Source: Costus lasius (taxonomy: Eukaryota; Streptophyta; Magnoliopsida; Zingiberales; Costaceae). Taken from it: a stretch of 64,000 nt of DNA. This document shows, piece by piece, positions 42,292-53,091 of this stretch. The position numbers were made by a program, and so were the translations under genes. Below the pieces are notes generated by a model. The model saw only the letters and a list, made by a program, of their open reading frames with translations. It was not told the origin of the DNA and did not search any database. The stretch lies in assembly GCA_027563935.2 (NCBI GenBank), contig CM050454.1, positions 48,016,596 to 48,080,595 on the forward strand, in the 5' to 3' direction. Every line of letters starts with the position of its first letter. Positions within the stretch are counted from its first letter, which is position 1.

Positions 42292-42686
42292 GGTGCGCCA
42301 TCCATCACTTTCATTCTTACCATGGGAATCCTCTCTCTGAAGTCGACTGGTTATGATTCAAAGTCATCTCTCCAAGCAATTTGAAAACATCATCAATGGT
42401 TTTGCTCATCAGAGCTCCTCTTGCAGCAGCATCAACAGTTAGTCTGGTATTATAAAGCAAACCATTGTGAAAAGTATGAATTAAAACCCAATTTTCAATG
42501 CCATGGTGAGGACACTTCCGTTGTAAATCATTGAATCGTTGCCATGCCTCACTAAAAGATTCACCATCCCTCTGTACAAAGCATGAAATCTAATTTCTCA
42601 TTTGGATGGTCTTGCTTGGTGGAAAATATTTCATCAAGAAGGCATTTGACAGTTGCTCCCATGTGGTGAAAATACCGGTAGGTTGT
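42292..42686 (-). pseudogene. Ath1 gag, middle part, between Copia C and NA-E
   Basis: Read on the minus strand from the NA-E junction, it continues Athila-type gag: TGIFTTWEQLSNAFLMKYF, then an in-frame TAG, then DGESFSEAWQRFNDLQRKCP, HHGIENWVLIHTFHNGL and AARGALMSKTIDDVF. These are typical retrotransposon gag (capsid) motifs of Athila. The frame matches that of 49539-49951 once NA-E and one target copy are removed, which supports the nested insertion. The stop and later disorder make it a pseudogene. Confidence 0.88.
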
Positions 42687-44152
42687 TGATAAGTGATTTT
42701 TACACCATGTTTTTGCCTATGTTTTAGATCATATTTTGCGCTTATTTCGATGATTTTGTGCTACTTTTAGTGTTTTTATCTTACTTTGCACAGAATCTTC
42801 ACTTTTCTTGGTTTTTGTGAAAATGTTGGTAAAATGGCCTAAAAATGATGGGTATTGAGGGTTTTGAAGCCAAAGCATGACTCCCGAGGAGATCACGAGC
42901 TCACACGTCCAATTTGGGGCAAAAACGGTGAAGAACGAGACATTTACGGCCTTGGCCGTAATTGCTGATTCGGCCGTAAAAGCGACGATGAACGGAGGAC
43001 GAATAAACAGAAACTTTCACGGGCAAGGCCATAATTCCATCACGGGCCATAAAAGTTTCTGTGACCAAAAGCATTATACACTGAAATAATTACGGCCGAA
43101 GCCGTAAACTCATCACCGACCGTAAAAGTTTCCGCCCCTTCGTGTTTCTCACTCGATTCGACTCCAAACTGAACCAAAATTGAACCAAACTCTCCAAAAA
43201 CCTTCCTACACCGGTTCTATACTGATTAGACTATAAAAGGAAAGGTTTTGGAAGGGTTTCAGGGGCTTCTAGGCACGAAAACAAGAGGAGGCATCGCCAA
43301 CGGCGAGAATTGATTCCAGGGCAGAAAACAAACAAGAAAGCTGCGCATAGGAAGAATTAAAGGGTTGATCTTTGTCTCCACGTCAAGGGAAGCCTTTCTA
43401 CTATCTTGTCTAGCGATTTCTTGAATTTTTATTGAGTTTCCATGTGATTTTCATCAATGAACATGCTGTTTGTTATGAACATGAACGTGTAAACCCTTAT
43501 TTCGGGATTTGGGGAATAGCCCGTTCACGATTTATGGATTAAATATATAGTTTTAAATCTTTGACATGATCTTTTATAGATTTGATTTGATTATAATTGT
43601 GCTTATTTTGTGAATTACCCTGATCAAGTAATTTTATGTCTTGGACGTTGCGAGAAGGACCGGGAGGTGAATCGCAACGTCGGATCTAATCTTTTCAAAC
43701 CTGTGAATCCGATCACGGGAGTAGTTCGGATTCGCTTGAAGGATTACCATGGTTTTTTCACAGAACTTAATGGGTCTATTTATGTTAATTGTCACGAGAA
43801 TAGGGAATTAATGTAAATAGATACCGGATTACGCTTCGGGAGCAGGTAATCTGTACCCTAGGAAAAATCTCTTTCAAAACTATAATAATCTATTAAAGAT
43901 TTATTTTACTAGATTCATAATCGTAAATGTGGTGAAACCCCGAGTCCTGATTTTATCTGAATTGATTTTTAGCCAAAACCTTAAAACCACCTTTCTGTTT
44001 TCCTGCAATAGAAGTTTTCAAAACAAAAACCACATATTGACTTGTCTAAATATAGATCAAACGTGTAATCGGTACTTGACCGCCAGATTCTCGTTGAGAA
44101 CGATAATCTTTTTATTACTTCGATAAATCCGTGCACTTGCGGATACCTATCA
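42687..44152 (+). repeat. 5' LTR of NA-E (1466 bp)
   Basis: It starts TGATAAGTGATTTTTACACC and ends TTGCGGATACCTATCA. It contains palindromes such as TTACGGCCTTGGCCGTAA (42944-42961) in a cluster to 43130, and a TATA box. Short frames across the LTR recur in the 3' LTR and are not genes. Confidence 0.93.
43232..43239 (+). promoter_or_regulatory. TATA box of the NA-E 5' LTR
   Basis: TATAAAAG, a consensus TATA box, with the same octamer at 48693-48700 in the 3' LTR. It lies about 550 bp into the LTR and would set transcription start some 30 bp downstream (inference). Confidence 0.6.
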
Positions 44153-44158
44153 AGTTTT

Positions 44159-44175
44159 TGGCGCCGTTGCCGGGG
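44159..44175 (+). other. Primer-binding site of NA-E (Athila/Tat type)
   Basis: TGGCGCCGTTGCCGGGG follows the LTR after AGTTTT. It is the primer site typical of plant Athila and Tat elements (complement of a tRNA 3' end, usually given as tRNA-Asp). Confidence 0.9.
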
Positions 44176-44223
44176 ATCAGGCCAGTCAATGTTGATTTAA
44201 TCGTGAGATTTATAGACTAGACA

Positions 44224-44395
44224 TTTTTTTTATTATTTGTTTGTTTTTATTTTTATTTTTGTTTTTGTTTTTATTTTATTTATTTTATTTGTTTTTGTTT
44301 TTATTTTTTTATTTTTATTTATTTTTCACATTTTTTTTATATAGGTAGTTTTTTTTTTATTTTTCTCTTTTTGGATTAACACGTTGTATGTGCAG
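44224..44395 (+). repeat. T-rich low-complexity stretch in the NA-E leader
   Basis: About 170 bp of TTTTTATTT and TTTGTTTTTG-type sequence, nearly all T, A and G on this strand, between primer site and ORF. Confidence 0.85.
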
Positions 44396-44547
44396 GAGAA
44401 CTGAAAAATCACTTGTCTACATATTTTGCATTTCCTGTTCTACATTATATATTTTTGAATTTATTGCATAAATTGAAAAGAAAAATATTTAACCAATGTC
44501 AATGGTGAAATCAGGGATATGTGCCACATGTAAAGACTAGAGAATAT

Positions 44548-46011
44548 ATGCTGCCAGTTGCATTTCAATCACCTGCAGCAAGGGTAAATTCTTTTTCTCA
44601 ACACACTGAATATTTAAGAATGAAATCTTATGTTACTTGTGATATTTGTGGAAGCTATTATCATTATCCTTCTGAGTGTCAATTAGGAAATCCTGCCAGT
44701 TCTAATTTATCACGGTACCAAGATGATCATTATAATTCTAGATGGAAAAATCAGCAAACTTCTTTTGATGAGGATTTCTCAAATAATATTTCAGAACCAC
44801 ACTTTGAGGAATCTGAAGAATCTATGCTAGAATCCATGCTTGAAAAAATTATAATAAATCAGAGTAAGGAACTTGAAGATCTTAGTGAGATGATTTCTCA
44901 GCTTACTTCTCAAGTAGAATCTATATGTTCTAATACTAAAATGCTAGAAACACAGATAGCACAACAAAGTTGTATACTTGAGTTTGATTTGCAAAGTGAA
45001 GATATTCATAGTATGATTGATGGCACTGATAAAAATGACATAAAGGAAGAAATCCATGATGAATCTAAGAATTTTGTAGAGTTAGATCAATCATTAGTCA
45101 TGACTCCTGATTGTAATTTACCTTCTGCAAATTTTGAGAATACAAGCAATTTTGATGATTGTGATTTACCCTCTTCGAATTTTGATGATTTTAAAAATTT
45201 TGATGATTGTGATTTACCTTCCTCAAATTTTGATAATTTGGATGATTATGATTTACCTTCCTCTGTAATTCACCAGCCATCTAGTCCCCTCTCACATAAT
45301 GAAGTGTCTTGCAACACAAATGCTAGGGACATGTTTGAAGAGACATATGAATTTTTTGAGTCTTGTGAGAAGAAGGATGATGAATTTAAAGATCCTCAAG
45401 AAAGAACTAATGATATAGATGGGGATGAAATTGACAGTGTTAAGATGAAATGCCCCATTGAAGAGAAAGAAATTGAGGAAAATTATGAGGAAGAGGATCT
45501 TATGTATATTGCACCATCAATTCTTATTCTCCAGGAAAATCCATTAAAAATTTGCATGATTAATGATGAAGATGATAATTTTAAGGATAATGATGATGAA
45601 GTGATTGAAATATTATTTGATGCAAATTTAGCTACAGGTACCCAAGAGAAAATAGCACATGAGATTATTGATCACATTGGCATTGAGGTAACTGAAAAAC
45701 CAAAAATAAAATTTGAAAGCTTCTTGATCAATCCAAGGTATGAATTCTTTGATTTTAATTCTAATCTTCTTCGAGTTACTAATGTAAATCTTAAGGAAGA
45801 ATGCATGATTTTACTCTTGGATAAATATAGAAAATTTTTTGAGAATTCTTTGCATGATTTTAACTCTTATTTTTGTATGCATGTACTGATCACTGCAACA
45901 TGGATCCACCTGCTTAACTGGATATATTTGATGGACATACTATTGAGACGAAGAAAAAGTAAAAGATTATATGCTCTCTACTATGGCACAGATTCACCAA
46001 CTCCACCATAA
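44548..46011 (+). CDS. NA-E ORF: nucleocapsid-like protein with zinc knuckle, 487 codons
   Basis: The frame opens just before 44521; the first ATG is 44548 (MLPVAFQSPAARVNSF). Near residue 33 is a CCHC knuckle (CDICGSYYHYPSEC). A coiled coil follows (SMLEKIIINQSKELEDLSEM), matching the same part of Ath1 gag. The long acidic middle has Asp/Ser repeats (NFDDCDLPSSNFDD, four imperfect copies). The end (LRVTNVNLKEECMILLLDKY...FCMH) resembles the linker before RT in Athila polyproteins, then turns into a hydrophobic stretch (VLITATWIHLLNWIYLMDIL) with RRRKSK after it. So it looks like nucleocapsid joined to a pre-RT remnant, with capsid, protease and RT deleted. It has stayed open for 487 codons while the element's LTRs have diverged. 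A role in packaging is possible but unproven. Confidence 0.75.
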   Translation: MLPVAFQSPAARVNSFSQHTEYLRMKSYVTCDICGSYYHYPSECQLGNPASSNLSRYQDDHYNSRWKNQQTSFDEDFSNNISEPHFEESEESMLESMLEKIIINQSKELEDLSEMISQLTSQVESICSNTKMLETQIAQQSCILEFDLQSEDIHSMIDGTDKNDIKEEIHDESKNFVELDQSLVMTPDCNLPSANFENTSNFDDCDLPSSNFDDFKNFDDCDLPSSNFDNLDDYDLPSSVIHQPSSPLSHNEVSCNTNARDMFEETYEFFESCEKKDDEFKDPQERTNDIDGDEIDSVKMKCPIEEKEIEENYEEEDLMYIAPSILILQENPLKICMINDEDDNFKDNDDEVIEILFDANLATGTQEKIAHEIIDHIGIEVTEKPKIKFESFLINPRYEFFDFNSNLLRVTNVNLKEECMILLLDKYRKFFENSLHDFNSYFCMHVLITATWIHLLNWIYLMDILLRRRKSKRLYALYYGTDSPTPP

Positions 46012-48146
46012 CAACAAGCTGTGGTCAAGCGAATGACCTTAAACAAGCGCTTTTGGGAGGCAGCCCAAAGTTTTTGAATTTTATTAATTTTTGCATTCTT
46101 AGTTTTTGGTTTTTGATTTTCTTTAAATTTTAATAAATTTTTGCAGCATGTATTGATGAATTTTTATCTTTTAATAAGTTGTTTTATGTGCAGGAATTTT
46201 TGAAATATTTTTACATGAAGAAAAGGTATTCAACGAGATGTTCACAGGCGTGGCCGTGAGTCACTCACGGCTGTAAATTTAACTTTTGCAGATGGATTTA
46301 CATCACATAAACTTTTACGGCCGCAGCCGTGAACGACTCACGAATCATGAAAACCCGATTTCTCATTGATTCCTTCCACCTCAGGTGATAGATCTCTGTT
46401 CCCGACCTTCCTTCATCACCAGCGACCCTTTCCGTTGATCCTCTGACGAGATTTTGGCCGGATATCATCAGGAAGCGCCGGACATATGCAAGAACATGAG
46501 TTCACCGCCGAAGCTTGATTTCAGCATGATTTTTGCTCAAATTTGTGAGAGTCTCTTAACTAATTGTTACATTTGGTTTCTCCACTTGATTTATATGCTT
46601 TTGCACTGATTTGGAACCGAGATTATTTGATTCTTGAGTGAGATTTATGCAAAATCGTGGTTGATGTTTTTCTATTGTTACTGTAGCTTCACGATTTTTG
46701 CAAAAACTCTATATATTTATGTTGGTATATGATGTTTGTGATTTGACATATATGATGGTTTTTGATGTATTTGGATGCATGATGTTGGTTTGGTATGTAT
46801 TTTGGTATTAAACTAAATTTTGATATTAGAAATGATAAATGTGATTTTGATAGTGAAACATGATGGTATTTAATGTTTGAAACTTGTTTACATTGTAGAA
46901 TATGATTATCTTTAATGTGACATAGTTTCTGCATTTTTCTAGGTCATGTTTACATTCTTTTGATAAGATTATATAGGTTTTTGCCAACATTTTTAAAGCG
47001 GATTTTTGCAACATTTTTTCTAAAATCTATCATTCATTGATTTTAATGTTCATGTGTATGCAACAATTTAAGTCTAGGGTGTCCTTCATGATATGTTTTT
47101 TCTTCAAAGCTTTACAGGTATGTATCTTGAATGTTTATGATTGTTAAGGATGATCAAATTTGTTTTACCCTTGATTTTGGACTTAGGAAACATTTTGAGT
47201 GATTGATTTGATAACTTAGGAAATTTTTAAAATTTCATGTAGACTTAAATTGTTGAGTAAATTCAATTCTGGTATTAATAAAGTACATATGTGAATTGTT
47301 ATATGTTCAAACGACACGTGCATAGTATCTTTATACTTCAAGTTTAATTTATCTATTTTTTGCTTCATGAAAATTTTTATGAATAGAAATTTGGTGATTT
47401 ATCTTTTTAAATTGAGATTTGCTCCAAATCCTCTAGTTGAGTGATCTAAAGTCATGAGTTATATTATACCACGATGTGGTATACTTTAAATCTATTGCGA
47501 TCAAGTATCGATAACGATTTAAGTACCATGGCACTGCCGGCTTTCTTCAAAATAAAAAAAAGAAAAAAAAAGAAAAGACTCCTCTACTTGGCACTGTTAA
47601 ATCTGACAGTGGTACCTAAGACATGAGTTGATATTTAATAAAAAAAAAATAGACAAAAAGAGAAAGCTGTAGGTTAAGTGGACAACTCCACTGACTTTCA
47701 TGATTGAGACTATGAGTTAAATTATACTACTTTGTATTATACTTTAAACATGTTATGATGCTAATAGTAAATAGCATATAACAGTTTAAAGACCAAATTG
47801 CTTTAAAAATCTCTTATCTTTAACATCACTGAAATTCTTGAAGTAGAAATTTTATCTGTTAAGTGAAATGGATTTATTAAGATGAAAGTATTTGATGCTT
47901 AGTGTGTGTTGAATGGATGTTATGACATGAATTGTGAATTTTATCTTTCTTGGATTGTAACCACTTGGGAATTTATTTCTATTATGATTTTTCTTGAATT
48001 ACTTGAGTTTGAAATATTGATTGCTTAATTTGTAAACTAGGGATATTAATAGGGGCAAAAACAATTGAAAAACCCTTATCTTTACATTCTCTATACATAT
48101 CAAGGTATTGCTTGAGGACAAGCAAAATTCTAAGTCTAGGGTTATT
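46012..48146 (+). other. NA-E 3' untranslated region, about 2.1 kb
   Basis: It begins with the Athila 3' marker (CAAGCGCTTTTGGGAGGCAG, near 46047-46066). It holds a perfect inverted repeat GCCGTGAG-TCA-CTCACGGC (46253-46271), long AT-rich stretches, the conserved 3'-UTR hairpin (47590-47616), and the pre-LTR motif TTGCTTGAGGACAAGCAAAA. No coding sequence seen. Confidence 0.75.
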
Positions 48147-49533
48147 TGATAAGTGATTCTTACACCATATTTTTCCCTATGTTTTAGATCATATTTTGGG
48201 CTTATTTGCATGATTTTTGTGCTACTTTTAGTGTTTTTATCTCACTTTGCACAGAATCTTCACTTTTTTTGCTTTTCATGAAAATATAGGTAAAATGGCC
48301 TAAAAAAGATGGATTTTGAGGGTTTTGAAGCCAAAGCATGATTCTCGAGGACATCACGAGCTCACACATCCAATTTGGGGCGAAAACGGTGAAGAACGGG
48401 ACATTTACGGCCTTGGCCGTAATTGCTGATTCGGCCGTAAAAGCGACGACGAACGGAGGACGAATAAACAGAAACTTTCACGGGCAAGGCCGTAATTCCA
48501 TCACGGGCCGTAAAAGTTTCTGTGACCAAAGGCATTATACACCGAAATAATTATGGCCGAAGCCGTGAACACATCACCGACTATAAAAGTTTCTGCCCCT
48601 TCGTGTTTCTCACTCGATTTGACTCCAAACTGAACCAACATTGAACCAAACTCTACAAAAACCTTCCTAGACTGGTTCTATACTGATTAGACTATAAAAG
48701 GATAGGTTTTGGAAGGGTTTCGGGGGCTTCTAGGCACGAAAACGAGAGGAGGCATCGGCGACTACGAGAATTGATTCCAGGGCAGAAAACGAACAAGAAA
48801 GCCGGGCAAAGGAAGAACTAGAGGGTTGATCTTCGTCTCCACGTCGAGGGGAAGCCTTTCTACAATCTTGTCTAGCGATTTCTTGTATTTTTATTGAGTT
48901 TCCATGCGATTTTCATCAATGAACATGCTGTTTGTTATGAACATGAACGTGTAAACCCTTATTTCGGGATTTGGGGAATAGCCCGTTGACGATTTGTGGA
49001 TTAAATACATAGTTTTAAATCTTTGACATGATCTTTTATAGATTAGATTTGATTAGAATTGTGCTTATTTCATGAATTACCCCGATCAAGTAATTTTACG
49101 TCTTAGACTTTGCGAGAAGGACCGGGAGGTGAATCGCAACGTCGGATCTATTCTTTTCAAAACTTTGAATCCGATCACAGGAATAGTTCGGATTTGCTTG
49201 AAGGATTACCATGGTTTTTTCACAGAACTTAATGGGTCTATTTATATTAATTGTTTAAAACTATAATAATGTGTTAAAGATTTATTTTACTAGATTCATA
49301 ATCGTAAATGTGGTGAAACCCCGAGTCCTGATTTTATCTGAATTGATTTTTAGTCAAAACCCTAAAAGCACCTTTCTGTTTTCCTGCATTAGAAGTTTTC
49401 AAAACAAAAACCACATATTGACTCGTCTAGATATAGATCAAACGTGTAATTGATACTTGACCGCCAGATCCTCGTTGGGAACGATAATCTTTTTATTACT
49501 TCGATAAATTCGTGCAGTTGCGGATACCTATCA
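48147..49533 (+). repeat. 3' LTR of NA-E (1387 bp)
   Basis: It starts TGATAAGTGATTCTTACACC and ends GCGGATACCTATCA, followed by GTTGT. It differs from the 5' LTR by scattered substitutions and by lacking about 79 bp near 49254 (matching about 43793-43875). A TATA box is at 48693. Confidence 0.93.
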
Positions 49534-49538
49534 GTTGT

Positions 49539-49951
49539 GCTTGAAGCCAAGATCGTGCTGGGTCCCTAAGACAAAAAGGAAATAATCTTAATTTTAGTGC
49601 ATCATTAGAAACCCCATTAATCTTAATTGTATCACAAAGTTCAAGAAATAAAGAAAGGTGTTGGTTAGGATCTTCTAGAGGAGATCCTCCAAGCTGGTTC
49701 TGTTGAATCATTGATAAGAAAGCAGGCTTTATTTCAAAGTTATTAGCCTCTATCACTAGTTTAGCAATGCTAGAATGAATCTCTCGTGGATTAGGGGCTG
49801 AATAGTCCCTAAGTGATCTTTGTTCTACCATGGTCACTTCTTCCTCTTCTTGTTGTCTTACTTCAAATCTCAACTTCCTGCACAGTCTAAGAGTTTTATT
49901 TATCTTAGGATCAAAAGGTACAAGGGGTCCTGATCTAAGATTCCTGTGCAT
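49539..49951 (-). pseudogene. Ath1 gag, N-terminal part, cut by NA-E
   Basis: From the ATG at 49951 (MHRNLRSGPLVPFDPKI) it reads RSLRDYSAPNPREIHSSI, FLSMIQQNQLGGSPLEDP, HLSLFLELCDTIKINGVSND and LRLFPFCLRDPARSWLQ, the hallmark capsid-region motifs of plant Athila/Tat gag. It is cut at the NA-E target site and continues in the same frame at 42686. Gag forms the particle in which reverse transcription takes place. The leader upstream, to the primer site, is only about 120 bp. Confidence 0.9.
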
Positions 49952-50071
49952 GCAAAATAGATAGATCAAATGATTTCAAGATAAAAGAAAAATAAACAGG
50001 AAAATAGAACAAAAAAATAAAACCTAGTCTAGCAATACTTTTAATATCTTCAATATTGACAAAACCAAGGT

Positions 50072-50088
50072 CCCCGGCAACAGCGCCA
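50072..50088 (-). other. Primer-binding site of Ath1
   Basis: On the minus strand TGGCGCTGTTGCCGGGG, after AGTTTT at the end of the 5' LTR. It differs by one transition from the NA-E site. Confidence 0.9.
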
Positions 50089-50094
50089 AAAACT

Positions 50095-51915
50095 TGTTGT
50101 ATCCCAACAAGTAGCTAGACAGAAACTTATTTCTGGCGTTGCCGCCAAAAACTTGTTGTGTCTGCAAGTGCACGGATACTCGAAGTAATAAAAAATATCG
50201 ATCCCATAGAGAGAGAAACTGGGACTAGGGTTTCATCCACTTTGATTTCTATGACTAGATATGAATAGAAATTCGTCAGTTTAATTTTATCATGATAAAT
50301 ATGCAATTTACTTCATAAAAGGATTATCTCACTTTCTTGCAGACAATCATGCAGGGACTGGTCCTTGCTTTCGGGCAAGATCTATCCCAAGCTGAAAAAT
50401 AAGTAAATCATCTATCAAAGAACTCAAAGATCACTTTCGTGCATCCGAATTCTAAGTGGATCATCTCGAGTGGAATCTCAAGGATCACTTTCGTGCATCC
50501 GAGTCTCAACACAAGTTCTACTTATGGTTCTCCAACGTTCCGATCCTTACTTTCGCACAAGATCATCACATTTGATAAATTGACTCAATCCTAGATTTAT
50601 ATTATTAAACATGGCAATTATTCTTCTAAAATGAAGAAACAAGAACTAACCTAATTTCTTACAGTAAGTTCCTATCATGCAATTATAGGGTTCCGAGTTC
50701 TCAAGCAAGTCACCTTTTGGTCCTTATTGCGAAAACTGTAAAACATGATTAATAACATAAATCTATGGAGAAACAAAGAACAATTATCACAAAAGTAGAA
50801 TTATCATGCTAAAATTATATGTGACGAAGTAGTGAAAAGTTTATCTAGTCATTAAGAAATCAATGGGAATTACTTCCCATGCCCCACAAAAGGTTTAAGC
50901 TAGCATGGAGAAAAGATTATAATAAACTATAGTTTCTAGCGATCAAAAATAAAAAAGAAAGGGGAAGAACGAATAACCACACGGTTGTAATGAAAATTAC
51001 AGCCGTAATATGCGTATGAACAGTGCCGGCGCTGGGTTTTTCGTCGATTTCTCCTCCGATCGAGACCCTTTCGTATTGAAACTTCTGGGGAAAGTTCTCT
51101 TCCTCTAGGCGAAGCTTCTCTTTAAATTTCATGGCCAGAGATGCGTTGTTCGCTTCCCGGCAATGAACCTAGGTCGGTGGCATGAAACTCGATTTCTCCT
51201 TTGTTAGTGGATGAAAATTAGGGCTTTTGGTGTCTCCTCCTTCCTCTCATACAAAGCTCTTGTTTTGTTTCTTATAGCTTTGAATTTTATGGCCTGGATC
51301 GTCCGCAATCAATCCCGCAAAAATCGGATTCAAATTTGACCGTGAAAATCGCGTCTCCAGGTTGTAATTACGGCCGTATTTTTGGTTATGGCACTGCCAT
51401 AATTTCAGTCGAGTTCTCGGATCGAAACCATCTGACAATTACGGCACCGTAATATCGGTTACAGCAGTGCCGTATTTTGAGCCAAAATTCTTGTCGAAAA
51501 GCGCTCCCAATTATGGCCCATGAGAATCTTTACGGTAGTGCCATAATTTCTGAAATTCTTTCTAGATGAAAAATTCCCAAATTACGGTAGTGCTCTGATA
51601 TTATGGTAGCCGGTGAAAATACGGTACCGTAATATAGATTATGGCCCTGCCGTAAGTTGGTCTGAAGCTCCAATCTTCATGAAATTTGACGTGTAATCTC
51701 CTCTTGATGGTGGTAACTCATTCATGCATCTGGAATTGCTTGAAAATGCCTAAAAATCATGCCTTTTTACCTGAAAAATCATCAAAAACCAAAATGAGTG
51801 TAGATTCCGTAGTATTTGATTAAAAAGGCATAAAAATAAGCAAAAAATTCATAATTTTTGACACAAAAAGATATATGAAATGACACAAAATTTACTATAA
51901 ATTTCGGTGTCATCA
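50095..51915 (-). repeat. 5' LTR of Ath1 (1821 bp)
   Basis: On the minus strand it starts TGATGACACCGAAAT at 51915 and ends GGGATACAACA at 50095. About 55-65 bp before that end is a second, similar LTR-end/primer-like sequence (CACAACAAGTTTTTGGCGGC). A TTACGG/CCGTAA cluster is at 51366-51655, and two GTGCATCCGA/CACTTTCGTG repeats near 50430-50500. ATTGC (51916-51920) is the target duplication, and the same bases occur at the matching site of the other Copia H LTR (53687-53691). Confidence 0.9.
51366..51655. repeat. TTACGG/CCGTAA inverted-repeat cluster (Ath1 5' LTR)
   Basis: About twelve half-sites in 290 bp, for example ATTACGGCCGTAT (51367), ATTACGGCACCGTAATAT (51438) and ATACGGTACCGTAATAT (51619). 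Several are decayed to TTATGG or CCATAA, that is C-to-T at CpG. Confidence 0.8.
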
Positions 51916-52995
51916 ATTGCATAAATAATGTCCCATGAGTTTGGATGGATCCATTCTCATTATAATTCCCAGTCAAGGTGCCTTAGTCGATAAGGGATAG
52001 CTTTGGTCCATGTGAGACTGGTGTATGGGTTGGTTAAGTGCAAGGCACAGTAATGCAGACATACAGGTGCTTCAGCATTAGTTGCACTAGAGTGACCCAC
52101 CGTGAGGGTTGACTTGTCTAGTCAATAGGTCAATCTCACATGCAAGAGGTTTGCATTGATCCTTAGACATGAGGTATTTATGTCTAGATATGATGACGAA
52201 TGTGTTTTGATACAGTCTTACATCTCTCCATAATTGGGTGGTCAAAACGGCTATCATTGGCATATCATAAGTCATATGAATGACTAATAGTAGGATTTGC
52301 CTCTTCCGTAATTGGAAGCTTGGTATCCACTTTGGGGCGCCCCACTCATTGGTGCATGACAGAAATGTATGGCCATACTGTTTAAGTTATGACCAATCAA
52401 TTAGATTAATAAATATGAGACTAATCCAATGGCGGGATATCAGTTCAGGGAAAGGGATATGGAATGCATGGAAATTCTCGTTGCTTCTTTGGGAGTTATT
52501 GCTTCTTTGGAATCCTAATCCTATTAGGAATTGGAATCCTAATTCAACTAGGAGTTGGAATCCTAATTTAATTAGGAGTTGGAATCCTAATCCTATTAGG
52601 AATTAGAATCCTAATCCAACTAAGAATTGGAATCCTAATTTAATTAGGAATTAGAATCCTAATCCAACTAGGAGTTGGAATCCTAATTTAATTAGAAGTT
52701 GGAATCCTAATCCTATTAGGAGTTGGAATCCTAATCCTATTAGGAGTTGGAATCCTAATCCTATTAGGATTCAAATCCTAATAAGAATTGGGTTTGGATA
52801 AGGCCCATAGTGGTTGGGCGCAAATCTTAATCCAACTAGGATTCAAATCCTAATGGGAATTGGATTTGGATGAGGCCCATATTGGTGGGCGAAAATCATA
52901 ATCCAGTAGATTTAAATTCAATACCAAATTAGAGATAAAATCCAAATCCAATTAGGACTTGTAGATTAAATCTAATTGTGGTAAACTAGAATCCT
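51916..52995 (+). repeat. Copia H LTR 1 (part)
   Basis: It starts at the Ath1 insertion point and follows LTR 2 from 53687. It lacks about 310 bp that LTR 2 has (54288-54592; joined near 52502). The 3' border cannot be fixed, because LTR 2 is cut by Ath3 at the equivalent of 52994; the LTR may extend to about 53050. Confidence 0.75.
52507..52770 (+). repeat. 24-bp palindromic minisatellite, 11 copies (H LTR 1)
   Basis: Eleven units of TTGGAATCCTAATYYNAYTAGGAR. Each contains the near-palindrome TCCTAATTTAATTAGGA or TCCTAATCCTATTAGGA. The open frame with NPNLIRSW octapeptides is a by-product of the 24-bp period. Confidence 0.92.
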
Positions 52996-53091
52996 AATGG
53001 GAGTATGATTCATGCTTGGCGCATGGCTTAATTCCATATATGGAATTTGCGCCAATTGCTTGTATGAATCCTTAAATATCAGTGTACAGGG

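Larger units (their letters stand above)
42687..49533 (+). mobile_element. NA-E: non-autonomous Athila-related LTR element with a gag-like ORF only, 6847 bp
   Basis: It has two LTRs (TGATAAGTGATT...ACCTATCA), the Athila/Tat primer site TGGCGCCGTTGCCGGGG, a single long ORF, and a perfect GTTGT target duplication (42682-42686 and 49534-49538). There is no protease, RT, RNase H or integrase in 4 kb of interior. It resembles the class of gag-only non-autonomous elements (TR-GAG type), though the capsid part is missing too. It inserted into Ath1 gag in the opposite orientation. Confidence 0.92.

Noticed and set aside
52280..52606. Plus-strand frame with repeated NPNLIRSW/NPNPIRN octapeptides (also 54585-54839)
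   Set aside because: It is the translation of the 24-bp minisatellite in a Copia LTR. The repeat is explained at DNA level and there is no sign of a gene.
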